NCBI GenBank assembly: GCA_001512435.1
Contig: LFRS01000142.1
Span: forward strand, 28,865-83,361
Reading direction: 5' to 3'
From: Halothermothrix sp. DTU029
GTDB lineage: Bacteria > Bacillota > Halanaerobiia > Halanaerobiales > DTU029
Length of the DNA stretch: 54,497 nt
Position 1 is the stretch's first letter, and each line of letters opens with the position of its first letter. The position numbers were made by a program, and so were the translations under genes. Below are positions 37,653 to 45,674 of the stretch, in pieces. Under the pieces are notes generated by a model. The model had not been told where the DNA came from, searched no databases, and saw only the letters and a program-made list of their open reading frames with translations.

Positions 37653-37681
37653 AATTTATGCGAAGAGGAGTTTAATAATGC
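37653..37681 (-). promoter_or_regulatory. Sigma-E-like promoter of yqfC-yqfD
   Basis: On the minus strand, GCATTAT (37675-37681), a 14-base spacer and CATAAATT (37653-37660) resemble the Bacillus sigma-E elements KMATATT and CATACAHT, with five of seven and seven of eight matches. The predicted start is about 20 bases before the yqfC ATG. An overlapping TGGTATAAT farther upstream could serve sigma-A. Confidence 0.45.
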
Positions 37682-37747
37682 TTCTTATATTATACCACAA
37701 TTTCAAAAACTACATGGTAAAGAGGGAACAATTCCTCTTTTTCTTCC

Positions 37748-37894
37748 CAGGTAGAGTCAATAACAGGGTCTTTCCCGGAACAAGCCTCTACCTGACTCTT
37801 CCGCCTTCCTGAAGGCAGAGGACAGAAGAGGACGGTCTGCCTGTGTTCCTCCATAAAAAATTGGCTCAAGGACACAGGAGAACCGTCCCCCTGT
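37748..37894. mobile_element. REPIN-like inverted-repeat element
   Basis: A structured 147-base segment in an otherwise plain intergenic gap. Two imperfect inverted arms share GACGGT and CTGTGT cores: 37820-37849 and 37871-37894 (its minus strand reads ACAGGGGGACGG, TTCTCC, TGTGTC). They flank a 21-base AT-rich spacer. Next to them are a hairpin GCCTTC-CT-GAAGGC (37803-37816) and a nine-pair inverted repeat CAGGTAGAG / CTCTACCTG (37748-37756 and 37786-37794). The GGGGACGGTTCTCCTGTGTC-type arm resembles, from memory, repeats scattered in many clostridial genomes and linked to REP-associated transposases. No transposase is present here. The element begins a few bases after the stop of the 37899 gene. 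Confidence 0.75.
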
Positions 37895-37898
37895 TTTT

Positions 37899-38300
37899 TT
37901 ATCTTCTACAACGGGGTTCCCCCAGTATTTCCTGAAAGATAATTCCCTTGATTAAATCTTCTTCAGTAATACCTTCAGAAAAAAGACCCTTTTGCTCTTT
38001 TCTCTTGCTTCTTTGCTTTACTCTGGAGCCGGTTTTTTTAGCCTGGTTCCTCTCTATACCTGGATCCTCTGCAAAATAAGGATTCAGGTCCGGCACAGGG
38101 AGGTCCTCCACCACTGTCCGGCTACTGGTAGTTTCATAGACAGGTACAGAAGTTTGTGGTTTGGCCTCCCTGGTCTCCCCTACAGGTTTTTTTTCCTGTA
38201 TTAATTCTTCTGCCCCCTGTTTATTGATTTTTTCCATCAACTTGCTTATTCCAGAAAATATAATACTTATAGCCACCAGGAGAGATATAATATCTTCCAT
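37899..38300 (-). CDS. Small membrane protein downstream of floA
   Basis: Unassigned 133-residue protein with an N-terminal hydrophobic segment (about 4-20), a charged, Pro/Thr-rich linker and a conserved-looking C-terminal helix, DLIKGIIFQEILGEPR. I recall similar ends (EILGxPR) on proteins encoded next to floA in other Bacillota, which suggests a conserved partner. The last residues before the stop (CRR) adjoin the REPIN-like element. It follows floA by 12 bases and may be its membrane partner; that is inference. Confidence 0.7.
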   Translation of the reverse strand: MEDIISLLVAISIIFSGISKLMEKINKQGAEELIQEKKPVGETREAKPQTSVPVYETTSSRTVVEDLPVPDLNPYFAEDPGIERNQAKKTGSRVKQRSKRKEQKGLFSEGITEEDLIKGIIFQEILGEPRCRR

Positions 38301-38312
38301 ATTCTACTCCTT

Positions 38313-39308
38313 CTATTCCTTATCAGACTTTGATCTATTATCTTTACCTATATCTGATATATTTTTGCGCATATCAGTATCAGCCTGTAAGTTTTTAAGA
38401 TTCCAGTAATCCATTACCCCCAGCTTGCCGCTTCTTAAAGCCTCTGCCATGGCCTTGGGTACTTCTGCTTCAGCCTCAACCACCTTGGCCCTCATTTCTG
38501 CTACCCTGGCCTTCATTTCCTGTTCCTGGGCAACAGCCATGGCCCTTCTTTCTTCCGCTTTGGCCTGGGCAATTTCCTTGTCAGCTTCGGCCTGATCGAT
38601 CTGTAATTGGGCCCCGATATTTTTTCCTACATCTACGTCTGCAATATCAATTGACAATATTTCAAAGGCAGTACCGGAATCCAGTCCTTTTTCCAATACA
38701 GTCTGGGAAATAGAATCAGGATTTTCCAGTACCATTTTATGAGTAGATGAGGAACCAACAGTAGTTACAATACCTTCACCAACCCTGGCCAGTATGGTCT
38801 CCTCTCCAGCACCCCCTACCAGGCGTTCGATATTAGCCCTGACTGTAACCCTGGCATGGGCCATAACCTGGATACCATCCTTGGCTACAGCAGAAACTAC
38901 AGGGGTCTGGATAACCTTGGGATTAACACTCATCTGGACAGCTTCCAGGACATCCCGGCCTGCCAGGTCAATGGCTGCAGCCCTTTCAAAGCTAAGGTCA
39001 ATCTCTGCCCTCTGGGCAGCAATTAAGGCATCAATAACCCGGTCTACATTACCACCAGCCAGGTAATGGGCTTCCAGCTGATCACTGGTAACGGTTATTC
39101 CAGCTTTGTGAGACTTGATCATGGGCTGAACAATAGCAGAAGGCGGAACCCTTCTTAAACGCATCCCAATTAGCGTAATAATACTGACCTTTACTCCAGC
39201 AGCCCAGGAAGAAATCCAGAGACCGACAGGAATAAAGTAAAAGAAAAACGGTACAACTATTACTATCAGAATAATGATAAACAGGGCAATTATACTCATA
39301 CTATTCAT
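38313..39308 (-). CDS. floA: Flotillin-like protein FloA
   Basis: Membrane scaffold protein of functional membrane microdomains. An N-terminal hydrophobic hairpin (about 5-45) is followed by an SPFH/band 7-like domain and a helical region rich in Ala, Glu and Lys with repeated EA motifs (about 230-290). The 331-residue length and segments such as [21 protein letters not shown] match FloA/YqfA. It overlaps nfeD by eight bases, the usual flotillin-NfeD pairing. Whether a stress sigma factor controls the operon as in Bacillus is not visible here. Confidence 0.95.
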   Translation of the reverse strand: MNSMSIIALFIIILIVIVVPFFFYFIPVGLWISSWAAGVKVSIITLIGMRLRRVPPSAIVQPMIKSHKAGITVTSDQLEAHYLAGGNVDRVIDALIAAQRAEIDLSFERAAAIDLAGRDVLEAVQMSVNPKVIQTPVVSAVAKDGIQVMAHARVTVRANIERLVGGAGEETILARVGEGIVTTVGSSSTHKMVLENPDSISQTVLEKGLDSGTAFEILSIDIADVDVGKNIGAQLQIDQAEADKEIAQAKAEERRAMAVAQEQEMKARVAEMRAKVVEAEAEVPKAMAEALRSGKLGVMDYWNLKNLQADTDMRKNISDIGKDNRSKSDKE

Positions 39309-40614
39309 CTCCCTCTATTTTTTTTACTACAATGCGGTTACCCGCTATTTTTGTAACCATAACCTCTACACCTTTTTCTATAAAACGGCCTTCACTGACT
39401 ACATCTATTCTTTCCCCATCTATCTCTACAATACCAGCTGGTCTTAAAGGAGTTACTGTTTTCCCCTTTTTATTTAATAACTCTTTCCGGTCACTCTGTG
39501 CCCGATAACCAGCTTCTACGGTCTGGCTTTCACCTAAAGCAATCCTCCTGGAAAGGGCACTACTGCCAAAGAACTTTAACATGATAATAAAGCCAGCAAT
39601 ACTTAAAACCAGGACTGTTGCTATACCTATCATAGCAGCATCAAAATTGGGGAAAAGGAAGTAAATACTGGCCAGAATAAGTATTAAACCACTGATTCCA
39701 GTAAGACCAAAACCTGGTGTTACAAAAATCTCTACTGCCAGCAAAATTAAGCCAGCCAGAAATAGGACCGCAAGGCCCCAGCCAGCTAAACCATAATAGA
39801 TATGGCTACTGAATACTATGGCCAGAGATAATAAGCCCACAGTTCCAGGCAGGCCAAAGCCTGGCAGGAATATCTCTGCAATTAAGCCCAAAAGGCCGAT
39901 AGTAAGCAGGATAATTGTTACATAAGGCCTGGTGATAATCCGGGCAGCCTTTTCTGCCATGCTCTGTTCTACTTCTACAATTTGCCCGGGACTATAGCCC
40001 AGTTCTTCATATAACCTGAAGTGATTGGCTACCTTATAGTCTGCTATTTGATGTTCTATAGCTTCATCAACAGTCAAAGTAAGTAGTTTCCCCTTAGGAG
40101 AAATCCCCTCAATCTCTATATCCTTATCAACCATAGCTGCTGCCAGTTCTGTATTTCTGCCTCTGGCCTCTGCTGTAGCCTTAAACTCCTTGCGGACAGC
40201 AGAGATATACTTTTCTTCCTCCGGCCTGGTCTCTGCAGCCCCAATACTACTTCCCTCAGCCATAACCAGTTTTTCTCCCGCCAGGGCAATCAAAGCTCCG
40301 GCAGACCAGGCTCTGCCCCTGACATAGGTCACTGTATAAATATTGCTTTTCAGGATCAGGTCTCTGATCTTAATAGCCGGATCCAGGTATCCACCATATG
40401 TATCAATCTCAAATATTACCAGATTTGCTCCCTTTATATGGGCCTCTGCCAGGGCCCGCTCTGTTAATTTAAATAAACCATTGTCAATATTGCCTGTAAT
40501 CGGTACCTGGTAAACCAGATCAGCCCGTTCTGCAGCTACATAATTAAAAGAGCAAAAAAACAAAAAGAAGATAGCACTAAAAAGGAATAATTTTAAATAA
40601 GCTCTTTTCTTCAT
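39301..40614 (-). CDS. nfeD: NfeD-family membrane protease
   Basis: Membrane protein of 437 residues with a signal segment, an N-terminal ClpP-like serine protease domain (catalytic Ser104 in [11 protein letters not shown], candidate Lys in [11 protein letters not shown]), four or five membrane helices (about 230-345) and a C-terminal NfeD OB-fold domain (from about 375). This is the long NfeD class that accompanies flotillins. The pair is thought to act in membrane quality control. It is first in the nfeD-floA unit, downstream of a terminator; no strong promoter was found in the gap. Confidence 0.93.
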   Translation of the reverse strand: MKKRAYLKLFLFSAIFFLFFCSFNYVAAERADLVYQVPITGNIDNGLFKLTERALAEAHIKGANLVIFEIDTYGGYLDPAIKIRDLILKSNIYTVTYVRGRAWSAGALIALAGEKLVMAEGSSIGAAETRPEEEKYISAVRKEFKATAEARGRNTELAAAMVDKDIEIEGISPKGKLLTLTVDEAIEHQIADYKVANHFRLYEELGYSPGQIVEVEQSMAEKAARIITRPYVTIILLTIGLLGLIAEIFLPGFGLPGTVGLLSLAIVFSSHIYYGLAGWGLAVLFLAGLILLAVEIFVTPGFGLTGISGLILILASIYFLFPNFDAAMIGIATVLVLSIAGFIIMLKFFGSSALSRRIALGESQTVEAGYRAQSDRKELLNKKGKTVTPLRPAGIVEIDGERIDVVSEGRFIEKGVEVMVTKIAGNRIVVKKIEGDE

Positions 40615-40754
40615 TTTTCACCACCATTTCTAGATAATTTAGTAAAAACCTCCCATATATTCTTTAATATTATTTTACCAGTTCAGTTAAAACCTTTACA
40701 GCTTTCAATTAATATTATAATTCTCAAAAAAAAGCAAAAGTCCTGCTTGAACTG
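40615..40754. other. Intergenic region upstream of nfeD
   Basis: AT-rich gap without an open frame. It holds an inverted repeat CCAGTTCA (40678-40685) and TGAACTGG (40748-40755) and a TATAAT-like hexamer without a properly spaced -35. No sigma-W-like TGAAAC/CGTA pair was found, although Bacillus floA operons use one. Confidence 0.3.
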
Positions 40755-40787
40755 GAAAATATAAAGCCAGGGTCATTGAGGCCCTGG
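40755..40787 (-). terminator. Terminator-like hairpin after yqeY
   Basis: On the minus strand, CCAGGG, a nine-base loop and CCCTGG form a six-pair stem followed by CTTTATATTTT, an imperfect T-tract. A second weak stem AAGCA/TGCTT followed by a long T-run lies about 30 bases farther on. Together they plausibly end the hrcA-to-yqeY transcript. Confidence 0.6.
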
Positions 40788-40806
40788 TATATATAGTTTA
40801 GCTATT

Positions 40807-41100
40807 CTATTTTTCCGGTAAGTAGGCTGCCAGAATTTCAATCTCCTGATTTAATTTCTTCAGCATATTCTTTTCACCGGTATTTTCATATTCTTTAATT
40901 GCCTCACGGCGTTCTTCTATCTCTCTCTGAAGAACTTCAAGAACTTCATCATCTTCCAGATCTTTTCTCTTTTCAATTTCCAGATTTTTTATTGCTGCCC
41001 TTGCTGTTTTAATTACAGATAATTTTTCCTTTTCTTTATTTTTCATGGCTAATTTCATATCTTCCAGCAGCTGTTCCTTTAGCGACGAGATCTTTTTCAC
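40807..41100 (-). CDS. yqeY: YqeY N-terminal domain protein, C-terminal domain missing
   Basis: Homologue of YqeY, a GatB-related protein proposed to act on tRNA metabolism. The family is usually close to 148 residues. This one has 97 and stops at AYLPEK, the linker that normally leads into the GatB-like C-terminal domain. The N-terminal helical domain looks complete (LLEDMKLAMKNKEKEKLSVI). Only about 20 bases separate the stop from the terminator hairpin, so the missing domain is deleted, not frameshifted. It starts three bases after the HIT gene, where rpsU would normally stand. Confidence 0.88.
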   Translation of the reverse strand: MKKISSLKEQLLEDMKLAMKNKEKEKLSVIKTARAAIKNLEIEKRKDLEDDEVLEVLQREIEERREAIKEYENTGEKNMLKKLNQEIEILAAYLPEK

Positions 41101-41103
41101 CCC

Positions 41104-41445
41104 CTAACAGAGATCCCCTAACTTTTCACCACCTAAGAGATGGAAGTGAACATGATATACCACCTGTCCGCCATCATCCTTGCAGTTAGCCACCATCCGG
41201 TAACCCCTTTCAGCTATATTATATTCCTCTGCCAGCTTTTTGGCTACCTGATACATATGGCCAACCAATTGATTGTCCTCTTCCTCCAGGTCATAAATTG
41301 TAGGGATATGTTTGACAGGAATGATTAAGAAATGAATAGCTGCCTGTGGATTGATATCTTTAAAAGCCACCACCTGCTCATCCTTGTACAAAAGCTCAGT
41401 TTCCATTTCACCATTGGCAATTTTACAGAATATACAATCTGACAT
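41104..41445 (-). CDS. HIT-family nucleotide-binding protein
   Basis: Histidine-triad hydrolase of the HINT type acting on purine nucleoside phosphoramidates. The triad HVHFH (His98, His100, His102) is complete, and CIFCKIANGE at the N-terminus with a His at 48 gives the common zinc-binding pattern. The 113-residue length is normal. It lies between mtaB and yqeY, the usual neighbourhood. The ATG is preceded by AGGAGGGGG. Confidence 0.95.
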   Translation of the reverse strand: MSDCIFCKIANGEMETELLYKDEQVVAFKDINPQAAIHFLIIPVKHIPTIYDLEEEDNQLVGHMYQVAKKLAEEYNIAERGYRMVANCKDDGGQVVYHVHFHLLGGEKLGDLC

Positions 41446-41502
41446 CTTTTTCCCCCTCCTTTTATGATTATATATTCGCTTTTAGAAATGAAATTCCTCT
41501 TT

Positions 41503-42810
41503 TTACACTATTTCACCGATAACAGTTTCGTGGCTATGGCTTTTCAGCAATTTCACCTTGACCAATTGGCCCATATAGGTCTCATCTGCATCCACCAATA
41601 CCCTTAGATAATTATCGGTCATCCCTGTTAAGAGCTTTGTTTCCTGATCCCTCTTTTCCTCTACAATTACTGGCCTTACTGTACCAAGAAACCTGCTTTG
41701 ATATTCCAGCATTAATTCCTCATTTAAGGCCAGCATTTTATTGCTGTAAATCTTTTTCTGTTCGGCAGAAACCTGTTCCCCCATCCGGGCTGCCGGTGTT
41801 CCCTCTCTTTTGGAAAAGGGAAAGACATGGAGGCGACTAAAGGCCATTTCTTTGACAAAATTATAATTTTCCTGAAAAGCCTCTTCATCTTCTCCTGGGA
41901 AACCAACAATCACATCAGTAGTTATGGCTATATCCTTTATTCTTTCTCTAAGTTTTTCTACCATGGCTCTAAATTCAGCTGTACTATAGGGCCTTCTCAT
42001 CAATTTCAGTATTTTATCACTACCACTCTGTAAGGGTAAGTGGAGGTGGGGACAGACTTTCTGTTCAGTAGCCAGGATATCTATTAAGCCTTCTGTTATT
42101 TCGGTTACTTCAATAGAACTTAAACGGATATGTTCCAGGCCATCTATTTTAACCAATTCCTGCAATAATTGCTCCAGGCTATCCTCTTTACCCCAGTCAG
42201 TACCATAGGCACCCAGATGGGTTCCAGTGAGAATAATCTCTTTGACACCCTTGTCCACCAATTCCTTGATTTCTTCCCTTACGGATTCAGGCTCCCTGCT
42301 CCGCACTGGTCCCCGGGCATAGGGAATAATACAATAACTGCAGAACTGATTACAACCTTCTTCTATCTTCACATAGGCCCTGGTGGTCTCCTGCAGGCTT
42401 TCCACCCTCAAATCCTCAAAAACACTTAAATCCTGCCTCTTCAGGATTTCTATATTGGCTGATCCCAGTTTTTGAAATTCCTCTACATATTCTACAATAT
42501 GGCTGCGGTTACTGGTCCCCAGGAAGAGGTCTACACCTTCAATCCCCTTGACTTCATCTGGAGCCACCTGGGTATAACAACCCACCAGGGCTACAATGGC
42601 CTCTGGGTTGATCCTCCTGGCCTTCCGGGCCAGCTGTCTGGATTTGCGGGCTGCTTCATTGGTTACTGTACAGGAATTAACCACATAGACATCTGCCTCT
42701 TCATTAAAATCAACAATATCATAACCTTTTTTCTTAAATAAATCCATCATTGCCTCTGACTCATAATGATTTACCTTACAACCCAGAGTATGGAATGCAA
42801 CTTTTGCCAT
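41503..42810 (-). CDS. mtaB: tRNA t6A37 methylthiotransferase MtaB
   Basis: Radical SAM enzyme that adds a methylthio group to t6A37 of tRNA-Lys. The N-terminal cluster cysteines are Cys11, Cys47 and Cys78. The radical SAM motif CNQFCSYC supplies Cys153, Cys157 and Cys160. A C-terminal TRAM domain follows. The 435-residue length is normal. It follows rsmE by three bases in the conserved dnaJ-prmA-rsmE-mtaB series. Confidence 0.96.
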   Translation of the reverse strand: MAKVAFHTLGCKVNHYESEAMMDLFKKKGYDIVDFNEEADVYVVNSCTVTNEAARKSRQLARKARRINPEAIVALVGCYTQVAPDEVKGIEGVDLFLGTSNRSHIVEYVEEFQKLGSANIEILKRQDLSVFEDLRVESLQETTRAYVKIEEGCNQFCSYCIIPYARGPVRSREPESVREEIKELVDKGVKEIILTGTHLGAYGTDWGKEDSLEQLLQELVKIDGLEHIRLSSIEVTEITEGLIDILATEQKVCPHLHLPLQSGSDKILKLMRRPYSTAEFRAMVEKLRERIKDIAITTDVIVGFPGEDEEAFQENYNFVKEMAFSRLHVFPFSKREGTPAARMGEQVSAEQKKIYSNKMLALNEELMLEYQSRFLGTVRPVIVEEKRDQETKLLTGMTDNYLRVLVDADETYMGQLVKVKLLKSHSHETVIGEIV

Positions 42811-42813
42811 TCT

Positions 42814-43563
42814 TTAGCCTCCTAATTCTCCTGCCTGATATAAAAGAGCAGTCAATGTTACAAAGCCTGCTGTTTCTGTTCTCAAGATACGGGGACCAAG
42901 GCTTACTGCTATTCCGCCGGCTTTCTGGACAAAGTCTACCTCTCCTTGAGAAAAACCCCCCTCAGGGCCGATTATAATCAAGATTCTTTTCTTTTCCTGT
43001 AAATTGACTTTTTCCAGGACACTCTTTAAGCCCCGCCCTTTTTCTTCTTCCCAGGGGATTAAGACCAGATCAAATTCGGGAAAAATACTATCCAGCTGGC
43101 GGAGATTATAGAATTGATCGATGAGGGGTATCCGGCCCCGCCGGGACTGTTTGGCAGCTTCTTCCGCTATTTTCTGCCACCTTTCCCGCCTCTGGTCCTG
43201 CTTTTTACCCTCCAGCTTAACAATAGTCCTTTCTGTATTCAGGGGTATAATCCTCTCTATCCCCAGTTCTGTACACTTCTGAATGATTAATTCCATATTG
43301 CTTTTCTTGGGGATAGCCTGAGCCAGAGTGACCTCCAGGACAGGTTCATTCTCATTCCGGTAACTTTCCTTAATAACTGTTATGACCGCATCATCCTGAA
43401 AATCCCGTATTTCCACCCGGTGATCCAGGCCATCACCACTGGAAACAATGATTTCCTCCCCAATCCCCAGGCGAAGGGACCGGTAAATATGATTATAATC
43501 ACTACCACTAATCCTGATTATCCCCTCAGAAATATCTTCAGGCTGAACAAAAAACCTGTGCAT
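42814..43563 (-). CDS. rsmE: 16S rRNA m3U1498 methyltransferase RsmE
   Basis: SPOUT-class methyltransferase acting on U1498 of 16S rRNA. The N-terminal PUA-like domain begins MHRFFVQPEDI, and the C-terminal knot region has IIGPEGGFSQGEVDF and LGPRILRTETA. I start it at the ATG at 43563, giving the canonical MHRFF end; a GTG three codons upstream is less well spaced. The 249-residue length is normal. It sits between prmA and mtaB. Confidence 0.95.
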   Translation of the reverse strand: MHRFFVQPEDISEGIIRISGSDYNHIYRSLRLGIGEEIIVSSGDGLDHRVEIRDFQDDAVITVIKESYRNENEPVLEVTLAQAIPKKSNMELIIQKCTELGIERIIPLNTERTIVKLEGKKQDQRRERWQKIAEEAAKQSRRGRIPLIDQFYNLRQLDSIFPEFDLVLIPWEEEKGRGLKSVLEKVNLQEKKRILIIIGPEGGFSQGEVDFVQKAGGIAVSLGPRILRTETAGFVTLTALLYQAGELGG

Positions 43564-43572
43564 CCTTAACAC

Positions 43573-44442
43573 CTACTTCCCAATAACCAGGGCAACCCAG
43601 TCATTTAAGACCTGCTCATCGATAAGTTTATAACCCAACTCATAGGCCTTTTCTAAAACCAGATCCCGTTTTTTCATGATAATACCAGATAAGATAATGA
43701 TAGGATCCTCTTCCAGAAAAGGTGCAAGGGTGGGCAGGAGTTTTATAATCAGATCATGGATAAGATTGGCTGTAATAATAGAAAACTTGCCATTAAGGTT
43801 TTTGGTCATATCTCCCTGTAAAACCTCAACCTGGCCTTCCACCTGGTTAATCCTGATATTTTCCCGGGCTGCTTCTACAGCCAAAGGATCTATGTCTACA
43901 GCTGTTATATCTTTTATTCCTAGATAAGCAGCTACTATAGCCAGGATCCCGGTACCAGTACCAATATCCAGCATCCTTTTTTCCTCCCAGCCAGCTCCAA
44001 GATGTTTTTCCATCAGTTCTATACAGAGACGGGTACTTTCATGGCTGCCGATACCAAAGGCCATCCCCGGATCAATCCTGATAATCTTTTTCTCTTCATC
44101 AGCAAGGGACTCCCAGCTGGGGGCAATTATAAATTTCTCGCCAATTTCCAGTGGTTTAAAGAATTTATGCCAGTTGCTGGTCCAGTCCTCATCTTTCCGC
44201 TCCTGAACTGTAATAAGAGTTTCACCGGCATTGAGGGCATAAGCTGGCAAGTCATTGATTCTCTTCTTTAATGTTTCCAGCAAGCCAGGAAAATTTTCAT
44301 CATTATTATAATAAGCAGTAATTTTAACCCGGTCTCCACATTCCTCAAAAACTACACCATTACTGCCCAACTCATTCAGGATATTGGCCACTGCCTCAAA
44401 AGACTCTGCACCTATTTCAATACTTAATTCCTTCCAGTTCAT
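43573..44442 (-). CDS. prmA: Ribosomal protein L11 methyltransferase PrmA
   Basis: SAM-dependent enzyme that trimethylates ribosomal protein L11. Substrate-recognition and linker segments lead to the class I SAM-binding motif MLDIGTGTGILAIVAAYLG (near 160), then VDIDPLAVEAARENI and NLIHDLI. The start is the ATG at 44442 seven bases after GGAG; a GTG two codons upstream has poor spacing. The 289-residue length is normal. It follows dnaJ almost without gap, as in most Bacillota. Confidence 0.95.
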   Translation of the reverse strand: MNWKELSIEIGAESFEAVANILNELGSNGVVFEECGDRVKITAYYNNDENFPGLLETLKKRINDLPAYALNAGETLITVQERKDEDWTSNWHKFFKPLEIGEKFIIAPSWESLADEEKKIIRIDPGMAFGIGSHESTRLCIELMEKHLGAGWEEKRMLDIGTGTGILAIVAAYLGIKDITAVDIDPLAVEAARENIRINQVEGQVEVLQGDMTKNLNGKFSIITANLIHDLIIKLLPTLAPFLEEDPIIILSGIIMKKRDLVLEKAYELGYKLIDEQVLNDWVALVIGK

Positions 44443-44444
44443 CT

Positions 44445-45599
44445 TCACACTCCTAAAGCATCACGTACTTTTTTTAACCAGCTTTTCTGCTCCGGATTGA
44501 TCTCATCACCACTTACTTCAGCAAACTCCAGGAGCAATTCCTTCTGTTTGGCATTCAATTTCCTGGGGATAACCACTTTGACCGTCACAAATTCATCCCC
44601 CCTGCCATAGCCATTCAGATGGGCAATACCTTTATTCTTCAACCTGAAGGAAGTCCCTGGCTGGGTTCCTTCCGGTATTTGAAACTTAACCTTGCCTTCC
44701 AGGGTTGGTACCTCAATCTCGTCCCCTAAAGCAGCCTGAACAAAACTGATGGGCACCTCACAATAGATATCATCTCCCCGCCGGGTAAAGATTTCATGGG
44801 GTTTTACCTGTAATAAAATATATAAATCCCCATTGGGAGCACCTGGATCTCCTGCTTCACCTTCTCCTGCCATCCTTAATCTGGTTCCAGTTTCAACACC
44901 AGCCGGAATATTGACAGTTATCTTCCGCTCTTTTCTTACTTTACCACTACCATGACAGGTAGTACAGGGGGTTATAACTATCTTACCCTCACCAGCACAA
45001 CGGTTACAGATCCTGGTCTGGGTAAAATGGCCAAAAGGAGTCTGCTGGCTGATCCGGATCTGGCCACTTCCCTGACAATCAGGGCAGGTTTTTACTTCTG
45101 TTCCCGGTTTGGCTCCACTACCATTACAGGTATTACAGGACTCAGTCCTGGGGATAGTTATTACCTCTGAACCTCCAAAAGCAGCCTTTTCAAAGCTTAT
45201 CTCCAGCCGGTACTGCAGGTCACTACCCCGCTGGGGGCCCCGCCTCCTGCTGCCACCCATACCACCAAAGCCGCTAAAACCACCGAAGAACATATCAAAT
45301 ATATCATCTAAACCACCAAAGCCGCCCCGGGCAAAATCTTCAAAATTAAAGTCATTTTCGTTGATTCCAGCATGACCATACTGGTCATAACGGGCCCTTT
45401 TATCTGGATCACTTAATATCTCATAAGCTTCAGAGAGTTCCTTAAACTTCTCCTCTGCCTGGGGATCATCTTTATTTACATCAGGATGTAGTTTGCGGGC
45501 CAGCCTGCGATATGCCTTTTTTATCTCTGCCTCATCAGCATCCCGACCAACTCCCAGTACTTCATAATAATCTCTTTTACTGGCCAAACCTTCCACCAC
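44445..45599 (-). CDS. dnaJ: Chaperone DnaJ
   Basis: Hsp40 co-chaperone that stimulates DnaK ATPase. The J domain carries the HPD motif ([10 protein letters not shown]), followed by a Gly/Phe-rich region, four CxxCxGxG zinc repeats ([32 protein letters not shown]) and the C-terminal substrate domains. The 384-residue length is normal. The initiation codon is uncertain: GTG at 45599 or 45596, or a TTG at 45587 with better spacing from AAAGGTGG. A terminator-like hairpin separates it from dnaK, which may lower its expression relative to dnaK. Confidence 0.96.
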   Translation of the reverse strand: MVEGLASKRDYYEVLGVGRDADEAEIKKAYRRLARKLHPDVNKDDPQAEEKFKELSEAYEILSDPDKRARYDQYGHAGINENDFNFEDFARGGFGGLDDIFDMFFGGFSGFGGMGGSRRRGPQRGSDLQYRLEISFEKAAFGGSEVITIPRTESCNTCNGSGAKPGTEVKTCPDCQGSGQIRISQQTPFGHFTQTRICNRCAGEGKIVITPCTTCHGSGKVRKERKITVNIPAGVETGTRLRMAGEGEAGDPGAPNGDLYILLQVKPHEIFTRRGDDIYCEVPISFVQAALGDEIEVPTLEGKVKFQIPEGTQPGTSFRLKNKGIAHLNGYGRGDEFVTVKVVIPRKLNAKQKELLLEFAEVSGDEINPEQKSWLKKVRDALGV

Positions 45600-45610
45600 C
45601 TTTCCTAAAA

Positions 45611-45643
45611 CTGAGAAAAGAGGGAGAAAAACTCCCCCTTTTA
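45611..45643 (-). terminator. Terminator-like hairpin between dnaK and dnaJ
   Basis: On the minus strand, AAGGGGGAG-TTTTT-CTCCCTCTT forms a nine-pair stem with one G-U pair, followed by TTCTC in a T-rich context. It lies between the dnaK stop and the dnaJ start and may attenuate transcription into dnaJ and the genes after it. Confidence 0.7.
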
Positions 45644-45674
45644 TTCTACAACATTTTAATTAAAATCTCACCTA

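Noticed and set aside
37690-37875. 61-codon open frame on the minus strand
   Set aside because: It lies entirely within and beside the REPIN-like inverted repeats, has no ribosome site, and its sequence is explained by the repeat.
40615-40806. Sigma-W-type promoter for nfeD-floA
   Set aside because: A TGAAAG is present but no CGTA-like -10 at 16-17 bases; the Bacillus regulation cannot be inferred here.
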